DNA of 64,000 nt from contig RPGQ01000015.1 of the NCBI GenBank assembly GCA_004193595.1, forward strand, positions 156,323-220,322. Reading direction: 5' to 3'. Made by a program: the position numbers and the translations under genes. The notes below the pieces were generated by a model. It saw only the letters and a program-made list of their open reading frames with translations. It was not told the origin of the DNA and did no database searches. The stretch is from Desulfobacteraceae bacterium Eth-SRB2 (GTDB taxonomy: Bacteria; Desulfobacterota; Desulfobacteria; Desulfobacterales; UBA11574). Shown here piece after piece: positions 49,875 through 59,095 of this stretch. Position 1 is the first letter of the stretch; the number at the start of each line of letters is the position of its first letter.

Positions 49875-51092
49875 ATGAAAAAATTAGATAAAAAAATTTT
49901 CAGCATCCTGTTTTTTTGCATATTCGCCACGTTAACCGGTGTGGGGATCGTGGTCCCTTTGCTGCCGGTCTATGCCCATGATCTTGGTGCGAGCGGTCTA
50001 TACATTGGGTTGATATTCGGGTCATTTTACCTGTCCAGAACCTTCTTACTCCCTTATTTCGGCAGATATTCAGATAAAAAGGGACGAAAACCGTTTATTG
50101 TGACAGGCATCTTTGCCTATACACTGATTTCACTGGCATTCATGCTTGCAACCAATGTTGAATCCCTTATTGGTATACGGTTTGTTCAGGGAATAACGTC
50201 AGCCATGATAATGCCGGCGGTTCAAGCCTATGTCGGAGATATCACACCGCCCGGCAGTGAAGGGTTCACCATGGGATTGTTTAATATGTCCATGTTCATG
50301 GGTCTGAGTATCGGGCCCCTGATCGGAGGAGAAATCCGAGACCACTTCAGCCTGGACACCTCTTTTGCATCCATGGGCGTTCTCGCTTTTGCAGGCTTTT
50401 TATTAAGCCTGTTTCTACTCCCTCCCACACGATCCGAGTCGGTTGTGAGGCGGGGAATAAATCCAATAGAGTGGAAACGGCTTCTTTATGACAGTGATAT
50501 GGCGGGGCTTTTTCTTTTCAGGCTCGCTTATGCCGCATGTATCGGGGTCATCTGGAGCTTTCTGCCTATTTTGGGAGATTTAGAATTTTCACTCTCCAGT
50601 TCATCCATTGGAATTCTTGTGACATTGGGAATTTTTTCCAGCGGTCTTTTGCACCTCCCCATGGGTTTTCTGGCAGACCGGATCAATCGGAAAATGATGG
50701 TTGTTGCCGGAGGGGTAATCATCAGTTATGCAATTTTTTCTTTTCAATGGGCAAACAGCTTCAAGGATCTTGTAGTGGCCAGTGTATTGTTCGGCTTTGG
50801 GGGCGGGGTTTCAATGCCTGCACTGATGGCATTGTCGGTGTTAAAAGGAAATGCAACCCGGGCAATGGGGTCCGTTATGGGGCTTTTGGCAATGGCGCAC
50901 AGTCTGGGAATGCTCACAGGATCACTGCTGGCCGGTTTGATGATGGATCTCTTCCAGCTCCGGCGGGCGTTTCCATCCGGAGGCGTAATCATGATCATTT
51001 GTGTGGGCCTGTTTATTGTTCTCACCTATCACAAAAAAGCGGCGCCGGCTCGGCCAGATTCGAGAACCGGTCCTTTGGATCTGGAAGGATAA
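49875..51092 (+). CDS. Major facilitator superfamily transporter
   Basis: This 405-residue inner-membrane protein has about twelve membrane helices in two halves. The MFS signature between helices 2 and 3 is visible as YFGRYSDKKGRKPFIVTG, and its repeat in the second half is GFLADRINRKMMVVAGG. The region after helix 4 (MIMPAVQAYVGDITPPGSEG) resembles the motif C-type sequence of drug:H+ antiporters, so efflux of small molecules is likely, but the substrate is unknown. It is a single gene. Confidence 0.9.
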   Translation: MKKLDKKIFSILFFCIFATLTGVGIVVPLLPVYAHDLGASGLYIGLIFGSFYLSRTFLLPYFGRYSDKKGRKPFIVTGIFAYTLISLAFMLATNVESLIGIRFVQGITSAMIMPAVQAYVGDITPPGSEGFTMGLFNMSMFMGLSIGPLIGGEIRDHFSLDTSFASMGVLAFAGFLLSLFLLPPTRSESVVRRGINPIEWKRLLYDSDMAGLFLFRLAYAACIGVIWSFLPILGDLEFSLSSSSIGILVTLGIFSSGLLHLPMGFLADRINRKMMVVAGGVIISYAIFSFQWANSFKDLVVASVLFGFGGGVSMPALMALSVLKGNATRAMGSVMGLLAMAHSLGMLTGSLLAGLMMDLFQLRRAFPSGGVIMIICVGLFIVLTYHKKAAPARPDSRTGPLDLEG

Positions 51093-51104
51093 CCCCCAAG
51101 GGCA

Positions 51105-51455
51105 TCATTCACTCTCATAAGGTTTACCGCACTCTTTGCAACGCCCGTCCGGACCGATCACGCCGATACAGCTTTCATCGATACAGAGTTTCCGCTGCTC
51201 CCACTCTAAATCCAAATCGGATTCCTCTTCCCCACTTTCCGCAACATCTTCTAATTCTTCTTCTGTTGCAGCCGCTTCTAAATTCTCTATGGCCGGTTCT
51301 GCTTTTATTTCATCGGAAGGCCCCTCTTCAAAGGGCAATCCGCACTCCTTGCAACGGCCGTTCGGACCGATCACGCCGATGCAACTCTCATCTCTGCACA
51401 ACTTACGCTGTTCCCACTCGATATCAATCTGTGATTTATTCTCTTTATTCTCCAT
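51105..51455 (-). CDS. Protein with duplicated four-cysteine (zinc-ribbon-like) motif
   Basis: The 116-residue protein contains two nearly identical copies of a 27-residue unit, WEQRKLCxDESCIGVIGPxGRCKECG, at about residues 14-42 and 84-112. Each has C-x4-C-x9-C-x2-C. The two are joined by an acidic linker of 40 residues (AAATEEELEDVAESGEEESD). The motif suggests zinc or iron-sulfur binding in a soluble protein. The start is the ATG giving MENKENKSQ; an upstream ATG reads through the flanking repeat and is not favoured. It lies 63 bp downstream of a response regulator gene on the same strand. No named family was recognised. Confidence 0.8.
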   Translation of the reverse strand: MENKENKSQIDIEWEQRKLCRDESCIGVIGPNGRCKECGLPFEEGPSDEIKAEPAIENLEAAATEEELEDVAESGEEESDLDLEWEQRKLCIDESCIGVIGPDGRCKECGKPYESE

Positions 51456-51518
51456 TTTCTCAAAACCCATTATTCCAGCATTCCATTGTTCCATTATTCC
51501 AACTGTGAGCGAAGCGAA

Positions 51519-51929
51519 CTAACTTGCTGAGCTCTGATCGTTCTGTCCTTTGCCTCTCTGATATGTTGTAGCAAAGGCGCCTTCTATTGCACGCTTTAAT
51601 ACAGTGCCGTCCACGGGTTTACTAAGATGACCGTCAAACCCAATATCTTGAAGCTGTTCAGGCTCAAACTCCCCTATATATCCGGACAAGGCATAAATAA
51701 CAGCCTCAAGGTTTTCACTTCTAATTCGCCTGCACAATTCGGCGCCGTCTATGTCCGGCATTTTTAAATCCGTTATTATAAGCTGGAACTCTTCATTTTT
51801 TATTTTGTCCAAAGCATCCTTAGCACAACACACGAGATCAACCCTATATCCAAGTTCAGAAATAATTTTTTCCAAAAGTACCCTTGTGGTTTTTTCATCA
51901 TCTACAACCAGAATTTTCTTTTCGATCAT
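51519..51929 (-). CDS. Single-domain response regulator (CheY-like receiver)
   Basis: A 136-residue receiver domain: KKILVVDDEKTTR (acidic pair D10, D11), phospho-acceptor D54 in LIITDLKMPDIDG, YALSG with the switch Ser82, and K104 in HLSKPVDG. There is no output domain, so it should act by protein contact with a partner or as a phosphate relay. The C-terminal tail (TYQRGKGQNDQSSAS) is disordered. No sensor kinase is nearby. It may be cotranscribed with the duplicated-cysteine protein downstream. Confidence 0.9.
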   Translation of the reverse strand: MIEKKILVVDDEKTTRVLLEKIISELGYRVDLVCCAKDALDKIKNEEFQLIITDLKMPDIDGAELCRRIRSENLEAVIYALSGYIGEFEPEQLQDIGFDGHLSKPVDGTVLKRAIEGAFATTYQRGKGQNDQSSAS

Positions 51930-52153
51930 AATTTTTCAACCTTTTTGTTCTTAAGAAAAATAAAAAAGTCGTGTGCGAATATGTCGATCAGGAACTTGCC
52001 GGGACGGAACATTTTCTAACAAATTGGATTTATATGAGTTAAGGGAGGATTGTCAATTAAAATGAGATATGTGCTTCAATAATTTCTTCATCTTAAGGTC
52101 TTGGAAAATAATAAACCTCCTCCGAGATTACGCCGGATTTTGGTTGAAGTTCA

Positions 52154-53083
52154 TCACAGTTCTTCGGATGTAAATGCCACTACATCATCAATATTGGCTG
52201 TATTTGCAAAGAGCATCACCAGACGGTCGATACCCAGAGCAATGCCGGATCCCTCCGGCATAAACTGCAATGATTCCAGAAACTTTTCTGGTAAAGGATA
52301 CGCCGGCAATCCGGATTTGATGCGGTTCTTTCGTTCGTTCTCAAATCTTGTTCTTTGCTCAACCGGATCGGTCAGTTCTGAGAAGGCATTGCACAGTTCC
52401 AAACCGCCTATATAAAGCTCGAATCTTTCGGCCAGGGAATGGTTTTCCGGTTTTAGTCTTGCCAGAGAGGCAGCGGCAGCGGGGTAATCATAGAGAAAAA
52501 GCGGTTTGTTGTGCCCCAGATTCGGTTCAATATCAAAGGCCGTTAATTGGTCAAATCGATCCTGTAAAACCGCCGTTTCCATGGAAACCGATGAGAATCT
52601 CTCGAATGCATCTGACACCGACATCCGGGGCCAGGAAGCCTTAAGATCAATGCGGTTGCCCTGGTAAACCAGAAAATCTTCAAAACCGGCTCGGCGAGCC
52701 ACAAACCGTATCAATTCTTCACACTGCTCCATCATATTAAAATAATTATGGCCGGCGGTATACCATTCAAGCATCGTCATTTCGGGCAGGTGCTTCGATC
52801 CCCTCTCTTTTTGACGGAAGCATCGGCAAATCTGAAAGATACGCGGATATCCGGCTGTAAAAAGCCGTTTCATACAAAGCTCCGGGGAAGTGTGTAAAAA
52901 CCAGTCACCTGAAACTTCAGCCTCAATATGGGCTTCAGGAGCGGGAGCAGGAATCCTGCAGGGAGTCTCAATTTCAAGATAATCATTATCAATGAAAAAT
53001 TTGCGCACCGCCTGGATGAGTTGCGCCCTCAGCCAAAGGTTTTTTTTTATGTTGGATTGTCTGCTGGTTTTCATGGAGTTCAT
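52154..53083 (-). CDS. epmA: EF-P lysine aminoacylase EpmA-like (class II lysyl-tRNA synthetase paralogue)
   Basis: This 309-residue protein resembles the catalytic domain of class II LysRS without its anticodon-binding domain. Motif 2 (FQICRCFRQKERGSKHLPEM, then TMLEWY) and motif 3 (GSGIALGIDRLVMLFAN) are clear. EpmA attaches beta-lysine to a lysine of elongation factor P, relieving pausing at polyproline. The partner genes epmB and efp are not in this window. The length fits EpmA/GenX. It lies 19 bp downstream of an ExeA-like gene on the same strand. Confidence 0.9.
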   Translation of the reverse strand: MNSMKTSRQSNIKKNLWLRAQLIQAVRKFFIDNDYLEIETPCRIPAPAPEAHIEAEVSGDWFLHTSPELCMKRLFTAGYPRIFQICRCFRQKERGSKHLPEMTMLEWYTAGHNYFNMMEQCEELIRFVARRAGFEDFLVYQGNRIDLKASWPRMSVSDAFERFSSVSMETAVLQDRFDQLTAFDIEPNLGHNKPLFLYDYPAAAASLARLKPENHSLAERFELYIGGLELCNAFSELTDPVEQRTRFENERKNRIKSGLPAYPLPEKFLESLQFMPEGSGIALGIDRLVMLFANTANIDDVVAFTSEEL

Positions 53084-53102
53084 CTACATTGCGAATTGCG
53101 AG

Positions 53103-55205
53103 TTAATAATCCAACCGCCTGACCTGAAAAGAGTCTTTGTGCGCTAAAAGCTCCATGATTATTGGGCCGCTATTTTTGTTCCATTTTTCGCTTCCAGGGA
53201 ATTTGGCCCGGGCATGAAAGATTCCCTCGATTCTGATGACCCCGTTCCCTTCCTGAATGGCATACCTTTTGAGTTCAATACGATAATTCATGGAATCAGT
53301 TGTTTCAAAAGTGTGGCGATATTGGCCTAATTGGGAAATAAACGACTTGCCATTTTCCATGGCATCCGGCGTAAAAAAGGTGACAAATTTATCCAATTGT
53401 TCTTTCTCATATGTTTGGCAATACTCGTTTAAAAAAGCGTTCAGATGGAACTGTAAATCTGCACGGGCATATCTATCCCCGGTGCCGCCTTCAGATTTTA
53501 TCCCCTTCCGGAACGCCGGAACGACCTTTTGTTCGATATTACTCACAACCTTTTTTACTTCAGGTTTTTTTGCCGGTACCACAGATCTGGAAGGCGTGCT
53601 CTCACTGATTACTGAAGCATTAACAGACTGTTTATCCTTTTCTGAAACAGCCGGTACCGCTGTTTCTTGAACGCTGTCAGAAGATTTAGCCTTTATCCGG
53701 GTTGCCTGTTTCTTATAAAGAGAAGAAGTAAACTTGTTATCAATAACGTGGTCTTTTTGCAAAGAAAGATCTTCTTTATTTAATAAATCAGGTTTAACCC
53801 GTTCTTGGATAAGTGTCTTTTTCTGCACCGTAACGGGTTTTGCTTTTAGTGGTGTGGTTTTGAGTTTCCCAGCTTCATTTTTTTTGGTGACATTAAAAGG
53901 TACCGGTTCCTTATCACCACCTGAAGCAATTCCTATGTCAGCTTGATATGCAACCTGTTCAGACGGCACAGCAGCAGCAATCTCCTCTTCCCTTGTATCA
54001 ATTTTCTTGAACAGTTTGGGTTCGGGGCTTCTGACTATATAAAAACGGGAATCTTCCACTTTTCCGGTTTCCGCCCTGTCAGGAACTTCATATGCTTTCT
54101 TCTCCTGTACCGGCGTAACGCTTGCTCGTAAGTCATCTTTCTTTTTCCCTTGTCCGGGATTAAACGCATTGTCTTTTCTTAAAGCCAAGTTTGCACGATA
54201 CTTTGTATTAATACTGTTATAAAATAAATATCCGGCAAGAATTCCAATCACTGCAAGAAAAACAATACCTATTACCACGGTTCTGACACGAATTTTCCAA
54301 TACCCGGGTCTTTCTACCCTATGTATAGCCGGAATTTCCGGAATTTTATGTATTGACTCACTCTCATCATCAGGAATATCGGTATTCTTACACGTATTCA
54401 AGCTCGATATCTGCAGTTCTTCCTTGCACTCTCTTATAATATCTGCGTTTATGATTATAATCTCCCTGACATAGCCACTCAACAGGGCATGATCGCAGAT
54501 AATATTTATCAGGCGGGGATAGCCGTTGGAAAAAGAAAAGATTTCTTGAATCGCGCCCGAGCTGAAAATAGGTGATTTAGCACCGGCGGTTTTAAGCCGG
54601 TGCCGGGTATAAGTTTCTGTCTCACTTAGGGTCAACGGCTCAATGTGGTATCTGATTGTAATTCGCTGCCTTAGCGCCCTGTTTTTATATTCATTCAAAA
54701 TATCGATAAATTCATTCTGCCCTACAAAAAAAATATTCAGAAGTCTAACATGCTCATCTTCAAGATTAGATAAAAGCCGGATCTCTTCAAGCAGTTCACT
54801 GGTAATCCGCTGGGCTTCGTCAATGATCAGCAATACTTTTCTATTCCGGGCACGGGCTTCTTTTAGAAATCGCTTGAAGTAAATAAGAAACTCACCTTTA
54901 CTGTCAAAGGTTCTCCCCATGTTAAATGCAAACGAAACAATGTTAAAAAAATCCAATACTTCCAAACTAGGATCGTAAATGGTTGCGACCATTGTATCAT
55001 TCCCGAGACTTCGGATAAGAGCGTTAATGAGGGTGGTCTTGCCCGTTCCCACATCACCGGTAAGGGCAAGAATCCCCTTGTTCTCAACAATGGCATATTT
55101 TAACGTGGCAAGAGCTTCTTTGTGCTTTTCACCGAGCCAGAGAAAATTTGGATCTGTGCTCATCTGAAACGGCTTGGACTTCAAACTGTAATGAGTAAGA
55201 TACAT
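53103..55205 (-). CDS. ExeA-like AAA ATPase with membrane segment and periplasmic C-terminal domain
   Basis: This 700-residue protein starts with the ExeA/GspA-type module: YLTHYSLKSKPFQMSTDPNF, Walker A TGDVGTGKTTLI (49-60), Walker B VLLIIDEAQR, and RALRQRITIRYHIEPL. One membrane helix follows at about 310-330 (VVIGIVFLAVIGILAGYLFY). A long low-complexity linker rich in Lys, Val and Pro comes next, then a C-terminal domain of 110 residues (HLNAFLNEYCQTYEKEQLDK, FFTPDAMENGKSF) that looks like a SnoaL/NTF2-type fold. ExeA-type ATPases help to assemble secretins or exopolysaccharide machinery at the cell wall. No secretin gene is present here. Confidence 0.88.
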   Translation of the reverse strand: MYLTHYSLKSKPFQMSTDPNFLWLGEKHKEALATLKYAIVENKGILALTGDVGTGKTTLINALIRSLGNDTMVATIYDPSLEVLDFFNIVSFAFNMGRTFDSKGEFLIYFKRFLKEARARNRKVLLIIDEAQRITSELLEEIRLLSNLEDEHVRLLNIFFVGQNEFIDILNEYKNRALRQRITIRYHIEPLTLSETETYTRHRLKTAGAKSPIFSSGAIQEIFSFSNGYPRLINIICDHALLSGYVREIIIINADIIRECKEELQISSLNTCKNTDIPDDESESIHKIPEIPAIHRVERPGYWKIRVRTVVIGIVFLAVIGILAGYLFYNSINTKYRANLALRKDNAFNPGQGKKKDDLRASVTPVQEKKAYEVPDRAETGKVEDSRFYIVRSPEPKLFKKIDTREEEIAAAVPSEQVAYQADIGIASGGDKEPVPFNVTKKNEAGKLKTTPLKAKPVTVQKKTLIQERVKPDLLNKEDLSLQKDHVIDNKFTSSLYKKQATRIKAKSSDSVQETAVPAVSEKDKQSVNASVISESTPSRSVVPAKKPEVKKVVSNIEQKVVPAFRKGIKSEGGTGDRYARADLQFHLNAFLNEYCQTYEKEQLDKFVTFFTPDAMENGKSFISQLGQYRHTFETTDSMNYRIELKRYAIQEGNGVIRIEGIFHARAKFPGSEKWNKNSGPIIMELLAHKDSFQVRRLDY

Positions 55206-55662
55206 GGGAGTGCTTTTTATTTTTTGTTTATTTAGGTGAAATTACTATAGGTAGTCTCGCAGGTAGACTGTCTTTAGTATCCCACTCAGTACCCGTATGC
55301 CGGAATTCAGTGGATGTAAGATTCTTATTGCCTGCCCAGCAGTTATTCTTTCCGGAAATTTCACTTAATTCTATTATTTCATCGAATATGTTACGCTTCT
55401 ATAAATACTAAAATTGTATTCTATTGTCCACAAATATTTAGAAACAGAAAAGCCTGTAACTTTAGACGGTTACTTTTGGTTTTGTCTAAAGAATCTTTGG
55501 AGTTGAATAGAGGAATCAATATATATTAAAAATATATCCGTTGTCTCTTTCACCCATTATCTGACAACTTAATACTATTTACAAAAATTGACTTTTACTG
55601 TTATAGTAATCGTCAATACTTCGCGGTAGGGGATATGTATCGAGTTTTTTTGAGGAAACGCC
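55206..55662. other. Divergent intergenic region without gene
   Basis: This AT-rich spacer of about 457 bp lies between the ExeA-like gene and the small membrane protein gene. TAGGTGAAATT near 55235 and AATTTCACTTAA near 55357 are inverted. No coding frame or known RNA is supported. Confidence 0.5.
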
Positions 55663-56139
55663 ATGTTGTTAAAAAAATTAAACCCGGCGGTGTCCAAATA
55701 CTGGCTGATTGTTCTGGCCGGACTGATGTGGAGTATGGTTGGAATAATGCTCTGTCGTCTGGCATATATCTGGCTGGCAGCTGTCAATTGGAGTTTGGGG
55801 TTGCCGCTGGGATCGCTCGGCATTATTTCAGCATTGGCGGTCTATCGTTACGGCTTTTCCAAAATTGCACGTAAAAATATCGCCCGTCTCTGTCTCCTTT
55901 CGGACAAATCCTGCATCTTCGCCTTTCAGGCCTGGAAAAGTTATCTGATTGTTATCTTTATGATTATGCTCGGCATTGCTTTGCGCACCTTACCCATTCC
56001 AAGGCACTTCCTCGCCGTCATCTATGCAACCATAGGGGGTGCATTGTTCCTTTCAAGCTTTCACTTTTACCTGCGTATCTGGCGTGTAAAAATCCTGAAG
56101 CAGTCTTGCTTGCCATATAAAGACAATAAAAGAACTTAG
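55663..56139 (+). CDS. Small inner-membrane protein of unknown function
   Basis: The 158-residue protein has about four membrane helices (YWLIVLAGLMWSMVGIMLCR, LGSLGIISALAVY, SYLIVIFMIMLGIALRTLPI, LAVIYATIGGALFLSSFHFY). The loop between the second and third helices is basic with two cysteines (ARLCLLSDKSC). A GAGGA ribosome-binding site precedes the ATG. No family is recognised by name, but the pattern GWSLGLPLGSLGI-like and LRTLPIP suggests a conserved small membrane protein. It is monocistronic. Confidence 0.75.
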   Translation: MLLKKLNPAVSKYWLIVLAGLMWSMVGIMLCRLAYIWLAAVNWSLGLPLGSLGIISALAVYRYGFSKIARKNIARLCLLSDKSCIFAFQAWKSYLIVIFMIMLGIALRTLPIPRHFLAVIYATIGGALFLSSFHFYLRIWRVKILKQSCLPYKDNKRT

Positions 56140-56172
56140 GGGCTTCGCCCCAAAAGCGCTAAGTTGTTTTAA

Positions 56173-56442
56173 ATATGAACGTCCAACATCGAACATTGAA
56201 CATCGAACGTCGAATAATGATGTCGCTCCGCTCCGCAATTTAATATTATTTGTTTTTAAAAATCCAATATCCTGCACTTTACATGTATTAATTAAATTCT
56301 TGCCTTTGCTTTTAATTCAACATTTTTCCCCGCCTGCCCAGTTAAACCAGAAATTTGTTTATCCGGGGTGAAACTTTTTATCTATTTCACTAGGTGGCGA
56401 TGTTGGATGTTCGATGTTCATCTTTTAATATGTCCGATGTTC
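56173..56442. repeat. Inverted repeat of GAACGTCCAACATCGAAC units (copy 2)
   Basis: The left arm GAACGTCCAACATCGAACAT and related units are mirrored by GATGTTGGATGTTCGATGTT at about 56400-56417 and more units after it. It shares the GAATAATGATGTCGCTCCGC string (inverted) with copy 1 at 39576-39750 but has a longer centre. It fills the gap between two convergent genes. Confidence 0.7.
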
Positions 56443-56444
56443 AT

Positions 56445-57734
56445 TTACTTTCTCAACCCCTCCATTACCTCTTCTGCCGCCCTGATAGTTGTGTCTATAT
56501 GCTCCATGTTATGAGCCGCTGATACAAAAAGAGCCTCAAACTGGGATGGGGCAAGGTAAATCCCTTTTTCCAGCATACCGTTGTAAAAGCCGGAAAACAT
56601 TTCAAGGTCACAGGTCTTGGCATCATCAAAATTAAGAACCTCCCTGTCTGTAAAAAACAGGCCCAGCATGGACCCGACCCGGTTACCCATGACATTTATT
56701 CCTGCTTTTTCCCCGGCGTTTACAAGACCGGCGGAAAGACGATCCGCTTTTTTATCCAGAGTGTCGTAAAAGTCGGGGGCTTTGAGTTGTGTCAGCGTTG
56801 CAATACCTGCGGCCATGGCCACGGGATTGCCGGACAGGGTTCCGGCCTGATATACCGGCCCCTGCGGTGCGATATGTTCCATGATTTCCCGTCTGCCTCC
56901 ATAAGCGCCCACCGGAAGCCCGCCGCCGATGATTTTACCCAGACATGTCATATCCGGAAAAATTCCATAAAGGGACTGAGCGCCGCCATAGGCCACCCTG
57001 AAACCGGTCATCACTTCATCAAATATCAGCAGAATACCTTTTTTTTCTGTAACTTCTCTTAAAGCCTCCAAAAATCCGTGCTTGGGCGCCACCAGCCCCA
57101 TGTTCCCGGCCACAGGCTCAACAATGACACACGCTATGTTTTCACCATCCTTCTCCATTACCTTTTCAAGACTGTCGATGTCATTATAGGGAAGCGACAA
57201 GGTATGGGACACAAACGACTTTGGAACCCCGGGACTGCCCGGAATGCTCAATGTGGCAACCCCGGACCCTGCCTCCACCAGAAGGGAGTCGGCATGACCA
57301 TGATAGCAACCGTCAAATTTTACGATGGTGTCCCGTCCCGTAAACCCTCGGGCGAGCCGTATGGCGCTCATGGTCGCTTCTGTGCCGGAATTCACCATAC
57401 GGACCATCTCCATGGAGGGCACGGCATCAACAACCATTTCGGCGAGTATAATCTCAAGATCGGTGGGCGCACCAAAGCTGGTGCCTCTTTTCAAAACAGA
57501 AGAGACCGCGTCTATCACCGAAGGATGCCTGTGCCCAAGGATCATGGGTCCCCATGAACCGATATAATCGATATAGCCGTTGCCGTCTTCATCAAAAACC
57601 ATACATCCTTGGGCATAATCAATAAAAGTCGGTTTGTTGCCCACGTTTTTACATGCACGAACCGGACTGTTAACGCCGCCGGGAATAATATTCAATGCCC
57701 GGGCAAAAAGTTTATTAGAATTTTCTCGATTCAT
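56445..57734 (-). CDS. hemL: Glutamate-1-semialdehyde 2,1-aminomutase
   Basis: This 429-residue PLP enzyme converts glutamate-1-semialdehyde to 5-aminolevulinate, so the organism uses the C5 route to haem and sirohaem. Typical segments are [81 protein letters not shown] with the PLP-binding Lys, and [16 protein letters not shown]. The length is normal. It stands between convergent and divergent neighbours with no other haem gene in the window. Confidence 0.97.
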   Translation of the reverse strand: MNRENSNKLFARALNIIPGGVNSPVRACKNVGNKPTFIDYAQGCMVFDEDGNGYIDYIGSWGPMILGHRHPSVIDAVSSVLKRGTSFGAPTDLEIILAEMVVDAVPSMEMVRMVNSGTEATMSAIRLARGFTGRDTIVKFDGCYHGHADSLLVEAGSGVATLSIPGSPGVPKSFVSHTLSLPYNDIDSLEKVMEKDGENIACVIVEPVAGNMGLVAPKHGFLEALREVTEKKGILLIFDEVMTGFRVAYGGAQSLYGIFPDMTCLGKIIGGGLPVGAYGGRREIMEHIAPQGPVYQAGTLSGNPVAMAAGIATLTQLKAPDFYDTLDKKADRLSAGLVNAGEKAGINVMGNRVGSMLGLFFTDREVLNFDDAKTCDLEMFSGFYNGMLEKGIYLAPSQFEALFVSAAHNMEHIDTTIRAAEEVMEGLRK

Positions 57735-57839
57735 TGTCTCATTATCCTTTCCATGTTTAAATAAACCTGTTGACTTTTTCTAATGATTTCGTTGAAAGTA
57801 ACAGACACTATTTATCAGGTCAAGCAGGCTTTTTTGATT

Positions 57840-58598
57840 ATGACACAACAAAGAACCCTTAAACGACTGTCAAAGCTCATATCGTATATCCTCGGACACA
57901 AACCGGCTGAGTTCGGCCTGGTCCCGGACCGGGATGGATTTGTAAAAATCAAGGAATTTTTAAAAGCTGTCTGTGAAGAGGAAGGGTTAAGATATGTTCG
58001 CAGATCACATATCGATGAAATCCTTATTACCCTGTCACATCCTCCTGTTGAAATAAAAGACAATTATATACGCGCAACAGATCGTGATAAGTTGCCCAAG
58101 AACAACCCGGCCCAAACCCTTCCCAAGCTCCTTTATACCTGTGTGAGGAGAAAAGCGTACCCATATGTTCTGGATAAAGGGATACTCCCTATGGGCTTTG
58201 GCCGGGTGATCCTTTCATCTGTTCCTGAAATGGCGGAAAGGATGGGGAAACGAAAAGACCGGATGCCGGTACTCCTTACGGTCCAGACCCAGGGATCCCT
58301 TGAAAAAGGGACGCTATTTTATGAAGCCGGAGACACGCTATACCTGGCCGATTCTATCCGGACCGGTTGTTTTACAGGCCCTGCCCTGCCCAAGCAAAAG
58401 GAGGCCGCCATAATAAAAGAGACTTTGGTGGAAAAAACAGAACAGAAATTTCCGGGCAGTTTTATTATGGACTTAAAGGATAAAAATGACCCTAAAAAGG
58501 CATCCCGGCGAAAAAAGAAAAGCAAAGAGACCGCCTGGAATAAAGATCTGAAAAAGCAGAGAAAACAAAAGAGAGAACTCCCCCCGTGGCGAAGGTAA
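57840..58598 (+). CDS. RNA 2'-phosphotransferase (Tpt1/KptA)-like protein, divergent
   Basis: The 252-residue protein (ATG giving MTQQRTLKRLSKLISYI) has the Tpt1/KptA order: a winged-helix-like N-terminal part with SKLISYILGHKPAEFGLVPD, DGFVKIKEFL and YIRATDRD, then the ADP-ribosyltransferase-like part LYTCVRRKAYPYVLDKGILP and FYEAGDTLYLADSI. Tpt1 removes a 2'-phosphate from RNA using NAD+. Two active-site features differ from the usual sequence: the Arg before His in RHKP is Gly (GHKP), and the YHGT segment reads YTCV. The C-terminal 45 residues are a very basic tail (RRKKKSKE, KKQRKQKR). It may be RNA-binding but catalytically altered. Confidence 0.75.
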   Translation: MTQQRTLKRLSKLISYILGHKPAEFGLVPDRDGFVKIKEFLKAVCEEEGLRYVRRSHIDEILITLSHPPVEIKDNYIRATDRDKLPKNNPAQTLPKLLYTCVRRKAYPYVLDKGILPMGFGRVILSSVPEMAERMGKRKDRMPVLLTVQTQGSLEKGTLFYEAGDTLYLADSIRTGCFTGPALPKQKEAAIIKETLVEKTEQKFPGSFIMDLKDKNDPKKASRRKKKSKETAWNKDLKKQRKQKRELPPWRR

Positions 58599-58630
58599 AA
58601 AACGCGATTGAAAAATGACGATAAAAAAAA

Positions 58631-58659
58631 TTGACAACCTATTTTAAAGTTGATACGAA
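58631..58659 (+). promoter_or_regulatory. Candidate sigma-70 promoter for tRNA-Lys
   Basis: A perfect TTGACA (58631-58636) is followed after 17 bases by TACGAA (58654-58659), 22 bp before the tRNA. The -35 is a consensus match and the -10 is weak. Confidence 0.5.
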
Positions 58660-58681
58660 ATCGACTTCCGCGATAATTTGT

Positions 58682-58758
58682 GGGCCGTTAGCTCAACTAG
58701 GCAGAGCACCTGACTCTTAATCAGTAGGTTATAGGTTCGATTCCTATACGGCCCACCA
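58682..58758 (+). tRNA. tRNA-Lys (anticodon CTT)
   Basis: A complete 77-nt cloverleaf: acceptor GGGCCGT/ACGGCCC, anticodon loop CTCTTAA (CTT), T-arm GGTTCGATTCC and an encoded CCA. A terminator and the remains of an integrase gene follow it, so this tRNA was probably used as an integration site. Confidence 0.96.
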
Positions 58759-58788
58759 ATAAAAACATTAAATTTCAGATTCTTAACT

Positions 58789-58821
58789 AACCTCTCAAAA
58801 AATATGTTTGAGAGGTTTTTT
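58789..58821. terminator. Terminator downstream of tRNA-Lys
   Basis: AACCTCTCAAA and TTTGAGAGGTT form a perfect 11-bp stem with a 7-base loop, followed by TTTT on the plus strand. On the minus strand the stem is preceded by the integrase remnant's stop codon, so it may serve both directions. Confidence 0.85.
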
Positions 58822-58985
58822 ATTTCGTGTGAGAATCTGTGTGAAAATCCATATTTCGTCTGGCACTCTCGTAAACAGACATTGCATCACGTTCTGCATT
58901 ACTTACACTATGCAAATAAATTTCTGTTGTTGTACGATGCTCATGCCCAAGAATCCTTTGGATTGATCCGATTGTGCGTTAAAAG
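58820..58985 (-). pseudogene. C-terminal remnant of a tyrosine-family integrase
   Basis: The minus strand encodes IGSIQRILGHEHRTTTEIYL, then HSVSNAERDAMSVYESARR, ending at a TAA at 58820-58822. This is the C-terminal part of a phage-type integrase, with the LGH motif (catalytic His) and the family pattern around the nucleophile tyrosine (TEIYLH). Upstream of about 58985 the similarity ends. A short frame in another register, starting MSVTEINFKCEHCGQEF (58941-59066), replaces it. Only about 54 codons remain, so the gene is dead. Its place, right after tRNA-Lys, is as expected for an integrated element. Confidence 0.75.
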
Positions 58986-59095
58986 GAATACTGCGATGTT
59001 GAAATTATCGTACCAGAATTCTTGCCCGCAATGCTCACATTTGAAATTAATTTCTGTAACAGACATATCCGCATCCTAAAACTATAAAATGATTG

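Noticed and set aside
50537..51508. A 323-codon plus-strand frame overlapping the end of the MFS gene and the minus-strand cysteine-motif gene
   Set aside because: It is out of frame with a clear transporter and antisense to the duplicated-cysteine gene; its composition is typical of a shadow frame.
55206..55662. Possible c-di-GMP riboswitch or small RNA in the divergent spacer
   Set aside because: No conserved riboswitch core was visible and no promoter-terminator pair could be set.
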